From the NCBI GenBank assembly GCA_024398715.1, contig JAKSIP010000014.1, forward strand, positions 1-50,610: DNA of 50,610 bases, in the 5' to 3' direction. Source of the stretch: Bacteroidaceae bacterium. Lineage in GTDB: Bacteria; Bacteroidota; Bacteroidia; Bacteroidales; Bacteroidaceae. Positions 1 through 7,965 of this stretch are shown one piece after another. A model generated the notes under the pieces. That model was given only the letters and a program-made list of their open reading frames with translations. It ran no database searches and was not told where the DNA came from. Within the stretch, counting starts at the first letter, position 1, and each line of letters opens with the position of its first letter. The position numbers and the translations under genes are program-made.

Positions 1-36
1 TGGTACTGCGCAAGTGGGAGAGTAGGTAGCCGCCGT
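1..36 (+). rRNA. rrf: 5S ribosomal RNA, 3' end only
   Basis: The first bases match the conserved 3' part of bacterial 5S rRNA: GGTACTGC, then GTGGGAGAGTAGG, then a final GCCGCC that would pair with the 5' end of the molecule, which lies outside the window. The exact mature end is inferred. A strong hairpin terminator follows directly, as expected for the last gene of an rRNA operon. Confidence 0.85.
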
Positions 37-44
37 CTTAAACG

Positions 45-75
45 AAGGGTCAGCTGTTAAGCTGACCCTTTTTTC
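45..75 (+). terminator. rRNA operon terminator
   Basis: AAGGGTCAGCT (45-55) and AGCTGACCCTT (60-70) form a perfect 11-bp stem with a GTTA loop, followed by a T run. The pairing can be extended outwards, because GCCGTCTTAAACG just before the hairpin is complementary to CGTTTAAGACGGC just after it. The T run would then be a bulge. Confidence 0.85.
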
Positions 76-152
76 GTTTAAGACGGCAGCTATTGCCGCC
101 ACCTTTTAAACGGGAACACATTTCCCGAAACCCATTGCGCTTCGCGGTGCTG

Positions 153-309
153 GCCCTTTTTTCGTTTAAGACGCCGTCTGTTGCCGCCGTCACCTTTGAA
201 AAGGTGCGTTCCGCCCCTGTGACCCCTGTCGTTGCTGTCGCAACGGTCGCTCCGCTCTACGTCAGCTTAGCAGCTGGCCCTTTTTTCGTTTAAGACGCCG
301 TCTGTTGCC
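153..309 (+). repeat. Direct repeats of the rRNA terminator distal arm
   Basis: A 34-base segment beginning GGCCCTTTTTTCG and ending CTGTTGCC is present at about 153-186 and again at 276-309. Its first half (CCCTTTTTTCGTTTAAGACG) also occurs at 66-85 as the distal arm of the rRNA terminator. The two extra copies have no matching proximal arm nearby and so cannot form the same hairpin. No credible gene is seen in 76-355. Confidence 0.7.
195..217 (+). repeat. 23-bp repeat, copy 1 (copy 2 at 733-755)
   Basis: TTTGAAAAGGTGCGTTCCGC followed by CCC is identical at 195-217 and 733-755, and CGTCAGCTT follows both at a distance. The second copy sits between the palindromic array and the fimbrillin promoter. 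Its function is unknown. Confidence 0.7.
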
Positions 310-355
310 TTGCAAAAGGTATTATAATGTTCCGCCACCCAGCATAATATACAAA

Positions 356-650
356 CCTTCGCAAAACAGGTCTAAAACGCGAAGGATGGCAAGGAAAATT
401 GCTTCAGCCTTCGCAAAAAAGGTCTAAAACGCGAAGGTTGAAATGAGCTTAGCAATGAGACCACCGCCAGAAGGGTCTGTAAGCGGGGTATGAAAAGCAA
501 CGACAAATCAACCTTCGCAAATATGACCCAAAACGCGAAGGATGGCGGCAAAAAACGGCTCAACCTTCGCAAAAAGGCGGGAAAACGCGAAGGATGAAAT
601 GCTTTTAGCAATGAGACCACCGCCAGAAGAATCTGTGAACGGGGTATGGC
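356..650 (-). repeat. 156-bp tandem repeat array with paired palindromes (left copy)
   Basis: Four 30-base imperfect palindromes, each CCTTCGC...GCGAAGG, lie at 356-385, 408-437, 512-541 and 564-593. Spacing alternates 52 and 104 bases, so the full unit is 156 bases. The linkers at about 440-494 and 596-650 are near-identical (GCAATGAGACCACCGCCAGA is shared). The unit is the reverse complement of the array at the right end of the window. Short open frames across it reflect the period being a multiple of three, and I do not call them genes. Confidence 0.85.
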
Positions 651-678
651 AATTCACAACATAATAGAATTGAAATCA

Positions 679-711
679 CACCTTTGCATCGCCACACACC
701 TTTGCATCGCC
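679..711 (+). repeat. Two 15-bp direct repeats, CACCTTTGCATCGCC
   Basis: CACCTTTGCATCGCC occurs at 679-693 and 697-711. The CCTTTGCA core resembles the Bacteroidota -7 box TAnnTTTG with its usual downstream GCA, but the leading TA is CA here, so promoter activity is doubtful. Confidence 0.5.
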
Positions 712-835
712 TTCCAATCGAACTTAATAGAATTTGAAAAGGTGCGTTCCGCCCCACGTCAGCTTTTTGTATGTTTATCTTCTGACGGTTGATTATCAGA
801 AAATTAGCACTATAAAAAATTTTTTAGTGTTTGGA

Positions 836-866
836 TTTGATTTTATTGATAAAATACTTAATTTTG
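836..866 (+). promoter_or_regulatory. Promoter of the fimbrillin-like gene
   Basis: A TTTG -33 element at 836-839 and a TAATTTTG -7 box at 859-866 are separated by 19 bp, the spacing of the Bacteroidota sigma-ABfr consensus. The predicted leader is about 50 nt before the ATG at 924. Confidence 0.7.
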
Positions 867-923
867 CAGAATATTTTGATTATAATACCGTATGGTGTAT
901 AGTTATTTAATAAATTGATGCTT

Positions 924-3791
924 ATGAATACTTTTAGAAGCTTTTTTTGCAACTCCATTACTGTTCTTGCAGTTGCAGTATTTGCTTTGACCGGTTGTGA
1001 TAAAGAAGAAATTGTCGATAACAACGACAAATCTGTCTTTGCTGACAACCTGATCAGGTATAACGTATCTTCTTTGCAACAATTTTCTTCCGCCACCAAA
1101 TCTGAGTCTGACAATAAGAAAGATTTTTTGGATTATACAGTATCTGAAAATGAGAATCTGCCTTTCATGTATTTGACAAAGGTTGAATCTGCCAATAACG
1201 GAAACAACTTTGCATGTGGCAGCATCTCTGAACAGAACTATACCAAGGGTACTCCAATTGTTTCCAATTATTATTTGGACAGGGTCTATGGAAATTTTGG
1301 AGTCTATTGTTATGTCTATGACAATAACAGGGATTCTCTTTACATTAACGGTCCTAAAATTGAATATAACCCCACTTCAAAAATATGGGGAGAGTTTCCA
1401 CGTTATTACTGGTATATCAAACCAAACAACAAACATGTTTTTCTTGCATACTCTCCCTACACTGATTATATAACATCTACGGGTGATTCCTTGTCAAAAT
1501 ACCTTACTGTCTCTTATGAAAACCGCAATATGTTTTTTGATTATGTGGTTCCCGACAATCCTCTTGACCAGATTGACCTGCTGTATGCAAAAGGTATGGC
1601 AGATTCAACCGGATATGTATATAATTCCAAAGGCATGCCATACGTTGATTTGAATTTCCATCATGCATTGGCCGGTATTAAGATTATGACCGCTTTGGGA
1701 ACAGATGATTATGTTCTGGAAAAAGTTGAATTGTGCCATGTCAGGAATCGCGGAACATTCAATGCAAATACGCAAACATGGACTTTGCTGGATTCCTTGT
1801 CCAATATCATATCTGAATCCGTTCAGGTTTATTCTACCGATTCTGAAGGAAAACCCATTTCCACTTCAATCTTTGACGGAGATTCGACCATGTTCCTTCT
1901 GCCGCAGGATTTGGACGATGTTTCCCTGAAAATCACATTCTCTTCCATTGATACAGTTATTGCCGGAATACAGTACAAAGAGGTCGGTACTTATGTGTTT
2001 GACAATCTTGGAGAAAGTTGGAATGCCGGTACAATACATACTTATGTTATAAGTCTTGGCTTTGATCAACAGACAGAGTGGAAAATAGAGTCCAATGATT
2101 TTAAAGACGGCCAGAAATATATTGATTATACCGCCACAGATATCAATTTTTCCGTAAACAGTTATGTTACAGTGACTAGCAGTTCCGGTCAGAAAGAAAA
2201 GAAACATGTTGATTGGAATATGACATATAGCACTGATGGCGAAAACTTTGTTGATTCATGTGATTGGATAGATATTACCATACACCCCAATTCTACTACT
2301 TTTATTGACGATGTTGATGTATCCATTTCTGCTCAGGATCCTATTTCTTTGCCTTCTGAACGTGATGAATTTCTGAAGAGTAGAACGGAAAAGGGAACTT
2401 TTACACAACCATATGATTTGAGTCTTACCAATCAGAATAATATTGGTACAAGAGAAACTGCAAACTGCTATATTGTTGGTGCTCCAGGTTACTATAAAAT
2501 TCCATTGGTTTATGGAAATTCTATAAAAGGCAATTTTCCCAATTACAGTTCTTATTCCTACGATAATAATTGTCCTTTCCCTGATTATAAAGGAAATGGC
2601 ATTGATTATCCCTGGATTAAAGATGACGGCAATATATCCAGCGCTACTCTTGTGTGGCAGGATGTTCCGGGCTTGATTTCAAACTTGAGACTTCTTGATG
2701 AAGTACCAGATCAAGAACTCGGAAAACAAGGTGAGGGAACACCTTACCATGACAACGACCTTGCAGATGACTACATTGCATTTGAAATAAGCAAAGATGC
2801 AATAAAGCAGGGTAATGCTGTAATTGCCATAATGGATGATTATAATAATATTATGTGGAGCTGGCATATATGGGTAACTGATTTTCCTAACAGTTCAATT
2901 AGCGGTGCTGTAACGGATAATAATGTTAAATTTACCTACAATTCTACTTCTTATACAATGGCACCAATCAATATGGGCTGGGTATATATTGGTGCAACAT
3001 TATATCCCGAACGTAAAATTGACATAAAATTGGAACAGAAGGGTAATCCCGAAAATTTCCAGGTACTGACCATTACTCAGGGAGAACATCTTGTTCCTAA
3101 CCGTGGATACGGTCTTGCCTACCAATGGGGAAGAAAAGATCCGTTCCCATTCTGGTTTGCTACAAAAACAAAACGTTATTATAAAAGTGTTAACGATGCT
3201 GTGGGTTCGATTGACGATCTTTCCTACGCTGGCGGTGAAAATAATCCTATGAGTTATTCTTGGATGCATAAGAATCCGTTTGTGTTCAACGGCGACATGC
3301 CAAACCCGGATTTTGATTATTTTTGGACGCTTAATCGCACCAATCCTGAAAAAAGAACTGTCAAAACTGTTTTTGATCCTTGCCCGCGCGGTTATTGTGT
3401 ACCCAATAAGGAGGCTCTTGATTTTGTAGTTATACAAACCCAAGATTTTAGAGACAAAGGAGAAAAAACCTGTTTTGATGGACAGTGGTGGGGCCGTTTC
3501 TTCTGTAATGAAGGAGGACATAAAGGAGATAGTATATGGCTGCCGTCTGTAGGACACCGTAACTCACGTACAGGTATGACTCAGGAAGAAGCGTACAGGT
3601 CTGACCAGGGAGAAGGTACTGACGGAGCCTACTATTCTTCAACTGTGGATAACGGATGGTTCCATCCTAGTGTGTATACTTTGAACTTTTGGGGATGGAA
3701 TGGATTCGAAGGCAGTGATGGCGATGTAGGAAGTATAACTCACTCGGCACGTTATTCAGGAGAGTCCATCAGAATGATGGTGGATGAGTAA
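924..3791 (+). CDS. Fimbrillin-like surface lipoprotein
   Basis: A 955-residue lipoprotein, probably exported and lipidated at the Cys of the LTGC lipobox (about residue 25 from this start). The ATG at 918 is an equally possible start; TTG at 915 is less likely. About residues 30-380 resemble the Bacteroidales fimbrillin (Mfa-like) fold, with the family-type HALAGIKI segment and an ending like WNAGTIHTYVISL. The middle holds ETANCYIVGAPGYYKIPL, a phrase typical of large fimbrillin-family proteins. The C-terminus has FDPCPRGYCVPN and ends ARYSGESIRMM, as in the Fibrobacter-type major paralogous domain. It stands alone with its own promoter and no pilus anchor or tip gene beside it, so it may be a fimbrial tip or a surface adhesin; that role is inferred. 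Its 3' end overlaps the convergent TPR gene by 36 bp. Confidence 0.8.
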   Translation: MNTFRSFFCNSITVLAVAVFALTGCDKEEIVDNNDKSVFADNLIRYNVSSLQQFSSATKSESDNKKDFLDYTVSENENLPFMYLTKVESANNGNNFACGSISEQNYTKGTPIVSNYYLDRVYGNFGVYCYVYDNNRDSLYINGPKIEYNPTSKIWGEFPRYYWYIKPNNKHVFLAYSPYTDYITSTGDSLSKYLTVSYENRNMFFDYVVPDNPLDQIDLLYAKGMADSTGYVYNSKGMPYVDLNFHHALAGIKIMTALGTDDYVLEKVELCHVRNRGTFNANTQTWTLLDSLSNIISESVQVYSTDSEGKPISTSIFDGDSTMFLLPQDLDDVSLKITFSSIDTVIAGIQYKEVGTYVFDNLGESWNAGTIHTYVISLGFDQQTEWKIESNDFKDGQKYIDYTATDINFSVNSYVTVTSSSGQKEKKHVDWNMTYSTDGENFVDSCDWIDITIHPNSTTFIDDVDVSISAQDPISLPSERDEFLKSRTEKGTFTQPYDLSLTNQNNIGTRETANCYIVGAPGYYKIPLVYGNSIKGNFPNYSSYSYDNNCPFPDYKGNGIDYPWIKDDGNISSATLVWQDVPGLISNLRLLDEVPDQELGKQGEGTPYHDNDLADDYIAFEISKDAIKQGNAVIAIMDDYNNIMWSWHIWVTDFPNSSISGAVTDNNVKFTYNSTSYTMAPINMGWVYIGATLYPERKIDIKLEQKGNPENFQVLTITQGEHLVPNRGYGLAYQWGRKDPFPFWFATKTKRYYKSVNDAVGSIDDLSYAGGENNPMSYSWMHKNPFVFNGDMPNPDFDYFWTLNRTNPEKRTVKTVFDPCPRGYCVPNKEALDFVVIQTQDFRDKGEKTCFDGQWWGRFFCNEGGHKGDSIWLPSVGHRNSRTGMTQEEAYRSDQGEGTDGAYYSSTVDNGWFHPSVYTLNFWGWNGFEGSDGDVGSITHSARYSGESIRMMVDE

Positions 3792-5909
3792 CATCACCGA
3801 ATCGATAATAAGGTTTATGGCCGTTGGATCAATGTTGTGCTTTTGAAACACAGACAGGTTTTCCATAAACAGTTCTCTGAATGATTGCCCTTGATCCTTT
3901 GCAGTTTCCAATGCTTTTTTGTATGTGTCCAAAGCCTGCGGAATGTTATTGGAAATGTAATGATAATGTCCCAGTTGTATGTAATCTGCGGCTGACATGT
4001 CTTGCTGCTTGATTTTGTTCCAATATTTGCCTGCATTTGCAATATTGCCGTTCAGCGTTTCCGCCAGTGCAATCTCTTTGATTGTTTCAACTGAATCAGG
4101 ACTCAGATAGAATGCCTTATACAATAATTCCAATGCATGACCGGTGTTTTCTGACATTAGCCATGCATGTGCTGCATTGTATATGGCAGAAATGTTCTCA
4201 GGCTGGCAGCCGATAACCATTTCCCAATATTCTGCCGCTTTTTCCCATGAACCCAGATGGCTGTATGTGTTGGCAAGGTGTTTCCATGTCCAGATCTGCT
4301 TTGAATCCAGCAAATCTGCCTTTGAGTACAAAGCCAGTACGTTTTCCCAGCGATTGTTGTCTGCATCTTTTCTGTGCTCTGCGGCGTATCCGTATTTCTG
4401 GTAAAACTTATAGTTGAGAAATTCCGCATTATTCTGCTTTTCCATAATACGGCATAGCTGGTAAGCGTTGTTGTGATACCCTTTTTTTATGTAGAAATCA
4501 AGCAACCTGTTCTGAAGCAATGTGTTGTTCAATATTGTATCAAATACTGATGTACACATAAATTCGTCGCTATTATCAAAAATGTCATAGATGTGTCTGT
4601 ACTTATTGTTTTTCCATTGTATTGCCAACAGTCTGAACATGTCCTGTATGTAAATTCTAATCATGGATTCCGTCAAAGCCAGACCGCTCAAGGTTTCCAT
4701 CTTTGATTTCAGGTTGCTGTTTACAAATTCATTCTGTTCTTCAAATTGGTTGAGAAGCATTGAATACTGGCTGCTCCCTACGCTTGCAAGTGTGAATAAT
4801 AGGGAATATTTATCCGAATTGCACATCATGACGCTTTTTTCAAGAAGCACAGAAAGTGTGTCCTGCTTGTCATGAATATTTGAAAGTGTACTCTGAACTT
4901 GGGGAATATTGATGTCAAATGGTCTCAGACAATTGATGGCATCGTTGAAAAACGAACCGTTTCTAAGATGTCTGAAGGTGCTCAGATATACATCTGCTCC
5001 CTCTTGCTGCAGCCGGTTCAATTCTTCTATTTTATCATGCAATTGTGTGTTTGTACCCATTTTTTCCCAATCGGGATTGATGTCTTCCAACTCTTCCAAC
5101 GTGTTTTGTGAGTGCTTGACAATGGTTGGAATGATATCCTGTGTCATAATTTTTTCAATATCAAGAGATTCTACACATCGCTGTATGCCAAACCATGTGC
5201 TGCAAAGCAATGAGCATAAGTCCGAATTGTCTGACAGAAGTCTGATTTGTGCCGTCAGTTCCGGAAAGAATCTTATAATGTCGTTTTTCCTGCAAGCTAT
5301 CATTATTGTTCCAACGGCAGCTCTTGCAACAATAGCTGCAGGATTGCTATTCAGCTGTGATAACAGGAATCTGTATTTGAGCGGATGGAACTCTTCCAAA
5401 CAGGACATGGTAATGGCGGTGACGATAATCAGTTTGTCATTAAGTGCTATTGAACTGTCCTGAAAGAGTGAATCCAATACCTGGTATTCCTGCATACTCC
5501 ATATTCCTGACCAGGACCATATCTTGTTGAACAGACAGGTAATGGTGTTCTCGTGTTCCGGGTTGCTGTTCTGCAGCAGTTCAAGTTTTCCTGCCAGTTC
5601 CTGTATCTCCTGATTGATATTGGAATATCGGCTTGCTGTGGCTCCTGCCGTTAATCTGAGTTCAAAACTTATCTGCTCGTATAGTAGGATTGATTCTTTT
5701 TGTATGCCGTAATATACGGCCTCCTGTTCGGGATCTGCTATTCCGCGGGAAAAATATCCAAGCATACTGTTGTAAGACTGCCGCAATTTCTGCAATCTGT
5801 CCTGAATTTCCCAAACGTTGTTTGATTTCAATGCCAATGTCTGTCCATTCATGGCATCCAACGCTTCCAGAAGCCTGCGCTCCGTAATAAGAGATAGTAT
5901 ATTGTCCAT
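3756..5909 (-). CDS. TPR-repeat protein, function unknown
   Basis: A predicted cytoplasmic protein of 717 residues with no signal peptide. The C-terminal third contains clear tetratricopeptide helices (for example WTWKHLANTYSHLGSWEKAA and later DYIQLGHYHYISNNIPQAL), so a protein-binding scaffold is likely. The N-terminal two-thirds is helical and I do not recognise it. The frame is open 49 codons further upstream, but that stretch crosses the pgk terminator and reads as non-coding. I take the ATG at 5909, which begins MDNILSLITERR and lies 7 bases after a good -7 box. The last 36 bp overlap the convergent lipoprotein gene. No partner can be named from the sequence. Confidence 0.75.
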   Translation of the reverse strand: MDNILSLITERRLLEALDAMNGQTLALKSNNVWEIQDRLQKLRQSYNSMLGYFSRGIADPEQEAVYYGIQKESILLYEQISFELRLTAGATASRYSNINQEIQELAGKLELLQNSNPEHENTITCLFNKIWSWSGIWSMQEYQVLDSLFQDSSIALNDKLIIVTAITMSCLEEFHPLKYRFLLSQLNSNPAAIVARAAVGTIMIACRKNDIIRFFPELTAQIRLLSDNSDLCSLLCSTWFGIQRCVESLDIEKIMTQDIIPTIVKHSQNTLEELEDINPDWEKMGTNTQLHDKIEELNRLQQEGADVYLSTFRHLRNGSFFNDAINCLRPFDINIPQVQSTLSNIHDKQDTLSVLLEKSVMMCNSDKYSLLFTLASVGSSQYSMLLNQFEEQNEFVNSNLKSKMETLSGLALTESMIRIYIQDMFRLLAIQWKNNKYRHIYDIFDNSDEFMCTSVFDTILNNTLLQNRLLDFYIKKGYHNNAYQLCRIMEKQNNAEFLNYKFYQKYGYAAEHRKDADNNRWENVLALYSKADLLDSKQIWTWKHLANTYSHLGSWEKAAEYWEMVIGCQPENISAIYNAAHAWLMSENTGHALELLYKAFYLSPDSVETIKEIALAETLNGNIANAGKYWNKIKQQDMSAADYIQLGHYHYISNNIPQALDTYKKALETAKDQGQSFRELFMENLSVFQKHNIDPTAINLIIDSVMLLIHHHSDGLS

Positions 5910-5916
5910 AGCGGTG

Positions 5917-5948
5917 CAAAAATAAACAAACGGGAGCAGAAAAACAAT
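5917..5948 (-). promoter_or_regulatory. Promoter of the TPR gene, inside the pgk terminator
   Basis: On the minus strand, a TTG -33 element (5945-5947) and a TATTTTTG -7 box (5917-5924) are 20 bp apart. The -33 element lies in the loop of the pgk terminator. The -7 box ends 7 bases before the ATG, predicting a leaderless or nearly leaderless mRNA. Confidence 0.6.
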
Positions 5949-5962
5949 TTCCGCTCCCGTTT
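5928..5962 (-). terminator. pgk terminator
   Basis: AAACGGGAGC (5928-5937) pairs with GCTCCCGTTT (5953-5962) around a 15-base loop, 23 bases past the pgk stop codon. A T-rich stretch follows on the minus strand. Confidence 0.75.
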
Positions 5963-5985
5963 TATAGAGTTGTTGTTGTATCGGA

Positions 5986-7260
5986 TTATTCGCCCTTGAT
6001 GGCAGCAACACCCGGAAGAACTTTACCCTCGATAGCTTCCAGAAGAGCACCACCACCTGTAGAAATGTAAGATACTTTGTCTGTAAGACCGAATTTTGTA
6101 CAGCATGCTACAGAGTCACCACCACCGATAAGTGAGAATGCACCTTCTTTTGTGGCTTCTGCAATGGCCTCGCCTACAGCGCGGCTGCCTGCGCAGAAAT
6201 CATCGCATTCAAAGCAGCCTGCAGGACCGTTCCACAGAATTGTCTTGGCGCCTTTGAGAGCTGCAGCAAATTTCTTGCGGCTTTCAGGACCTGCATCAAG
6301 ACCTTCGAATTCTGCAGGAATTTCTGAAGATTTGAACACTTCTATCTTAGCACCTGCTTTAACGCTGAATGTACCGAAATCGTAACCGTTGCTGCATACA
6401 GAATCGTTGCCAAGTACAAGTTCAACTCCGTTCTCTTTTGCTTTTTTCTCAACGTCAAGAGCTACGTCAAGTTTGTCAAGTTCTACAATTGAACCACCGA
6501 TTTCGCCACCGTGAGCCTTTGTGAATGTGTATGTCATACCGCCGCAAAGAATCAGTTTGTCAACCTTACCCAGCAGGTTCTCGATGATACCAATCTTAGA
6601 AGATACCTTTGAACCACCCATTACTGCAACGAACGGACGCTGTATGTTGTTGAGAACGTTGTCAACTGCGTTGACTTCTTTCTCCATAAGGAGACCAAGC
6701 ATCTTGTTGTCGGCATCGAAGTAGTCTGCGATAACTGCTGTAGAAGCGTGTTTGCGGTGTGCTGTACCGAATGCGTCCATAACATAGCAGTCTGCGTATG
6801 AGGCAAGTGTCTTTGCAAACTCTTTCTGAGCAGCTTTCATTGCTTTCTTTGCCTCATCGTATTTTGGATCTTCCTTGTCAATACCTACAGGTTTGCCTTC
6901 TTCTTCTGCATAGAAACGGAGGTTCTCAAGCATAAGGACTTCGCCCGGTTTGAGGGCATCGGCCTGAGTCTTTGCTTTTGCACAATCAGAAGCAAACTGG
7001 ACTTTTGTGCCAAGAGCTGCAGATACTGCATCTGTAATCTGACCAAGAGATAATTTTGCATTAACCTTGCCTTTCGGTTTACCCATGTGAGACATGATGA
7101 TAAGTGAACCGCCATCTGCAAGAATCTTTTTGAGTGTTGGCAGAGCACCGCGGATACGGGTATCGTCTGTTATTTTACCATTCTCATCGAGTGGAACATT
7201 GAAGTCCACACGTACAATTGCCTTTTTGCCGGCAAAGTTAAAGTTACTGATTGTTGCCAT
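5986..7260 (-). CDS. pgk: Phosphoglycerate kinase
   Basis: Glycolytic enzyme of 424 residues that transfers phosphate from 1,3-bisphosphoglycerate to ADP in the cytoplasm. The N-terminus carries VRVDFNVPL, the family signature for 3-phosphoglycerate binding. [10 protein letters not shown] and SHMGKP follow. The nucleotide domain ends with [12 protein letters not shown] and STGGGALLE, the usual ATP-binding loops. The length fits Bacteroidota Pgk. The ATG at 7260 gives the normal [13 protein letters not shown] start. It is a single-gene unit with its own terminator and a TAACTTTG box 38 bases upstream. gap and fba lie elsewhere in the window, so the glycolytic genes are dispersed. Confidence 0.97.
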   Translation of the reverse strand: MATISNFNFAGKKAIVRVDFNVPLDENGKITDDTRIRGALPTLKKILADGGSLIIMSHMGKPKGKVNAKLSLGQITDAVSAALGTKVQFASDCAKAKTQADALKPGEVLMLENLRFYAEEEGKPVGIDKEDPKYDEAKKAMKAAQKEFAKTLASYADCYVMDAFGTAHRKHASTAVIADYFDADNKMLGLLMEKEVNAVDNVLNNIQRPFVAVMGGSKVSSKIGIIENLLGKVDKLILCGGMTYTFTKAHGGEIGGSIVELDKLDVALDVEKKAKENGVELVLGNDSVCSNGYDFGTFSVKAGAKIEVFKSSEIPAEFEGLDAGPESRKKFAAALKGAKTILWNGPAGCFECDDFCAGSRAVGEAIAEATKEGAFSLIGGGDSVACCTKFGLTDKVSYISTGGGALLEAIEGKVLPGVAAIKGE

Positions 7261-7298
7261 TTTATTTTTTGTTATAAGTATTCCCTGAAAGAATGACG

Positions 7299-7306
7299 CA
7301 AAGTTA
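7299..7306 (-). promoter_or_regulatory. pgk -7 box
   Basis: TAACTTTG on the minus strand matches TAnnTTTG and lies 38 bases before the pgk start codon. I see no convincing TTTG at the expected -33 distance, so it is called on the -7 box alone. Confidence 0.45.
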
Positions 7307-7399
7307 CTTCAAAAAACGCAAAAAAATGTCTGTATCGGGTATTTTTTAGCAAAAGTTTACTACTTTTACAAAATATAATAGAAAAGAAAGATATTGCTT

Positions 7400-7954
7400 A
7401 TGTTCAAGTGCGCGTTCAAGTTGCTTATTCCTGTTCTTCTAATATTTGTATCCTGCTCTGAGGAGAAGGCCCAGGGTGAGTTCCTGCGCCATTATGAGCT
7501 TATTGTACGTGCAAGAACTTCTACCCAGACGGATATGTTCAGATATCCGTGCAGCACCGCATTCTGGACTTTTATCCATGACCAGAACATAAGGCTTGAA
7601 AAACAGAAAATTGTTTATGAAATGACTACCGATGTTGATCCGCGTGACAGGCAGTCTGTATATGCCAAAGGACTCAATGAATTTGTAATAGACAAATATA
7701 AGAATCATCTTGATCCCGGATTGGATCAGGCAAGGGAACTTGTTGTAAAATCCATTGCGGAAGCAAAAGCCATGGCTCTGAAACTGGATTCGTTGAAAGA
7801 TAAGCTGGAACCCGGTTTCAAACCTTATGCTGAGTATTCTATCAAAATAATCTGCAAGGATCCTGATGGAATCCTGTCTGATTATGAGATTTATTCCGAA
7901 TACGGTGAAAACCATTCCTGGATTATTGAGAATGTGAAAGAATTGAATTTCTAA
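7400..7954 (+). CDS. Small lipoprotein, function unknown
   Basis: A 184-residue predicted lipoprotein. Hydrophobic residues 5-18 end in a FVSC lipobox, and the mature part is charged and helical with no domain I recognise. The ATG at 7400 is chosen because it gives a compact signal peptide; the TTG two codons earlier is less likely. It is the first gene of an apparent operon. The flavin reductase starts 11 bases after its stop, followed by the fasciclin lipoprotein, so all three products should reside in the periplasm or on the surface. It may help place or serve the reductase, but that is only inferred from position. No clear promoter was found in 7307-7399. Confidence 0.7.
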   Translation: MFKCAFKLLIPVLLIFVSCSEEKAQGEFLRHYELIVRARTSTQTDMFRYPCSTAFWTFIHDQNIRLEKQKIVYEMTTDVDPRDRQSVYAKGLNEFVIDKYKNHLDPGLDQARELVVKSIAEAKAMALKLDSLKDKLEPGFKPYAEYSIKIICKDPDGILSDYEIYSEYGENHSWIIENVKELNF

Positions 7955-7965
7955 ATTAACCCGAT

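Noticed and set aside
356..593. CRISPR array
   Set aside because: The repeats are palindromic with alternating 22- and 74-base spacers that are themselves conserved; no cas genes.
356..593. Integron attC sites
   Set aside because: Palindromes lack the GTTRRRY/RYYYAAC core pairs, no cassettes lie between them, and no integrase is present.
372..620. 82-codon minus-strand frame in the left repeat array
   Set aside because: It lies wholly in the 156-bp repeat, whose period is a multiple of three and so keeps frames open. Its biased translation (repeated PSRF...FLRRL) mirrors the palindromes, and it has no start context.
915..1114. Minus-strand frame at 824-1114
   Set aside because: It covers the promoter and signal peptide of the fimbrillin-like gene on the opposite strand, with no recognisable sequence.
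5910..6056. N-terminal extension of the TPR protein
   Set aside because: It runs through the pgk terminator and pgk 3' end; the shorter start fits the promoter.
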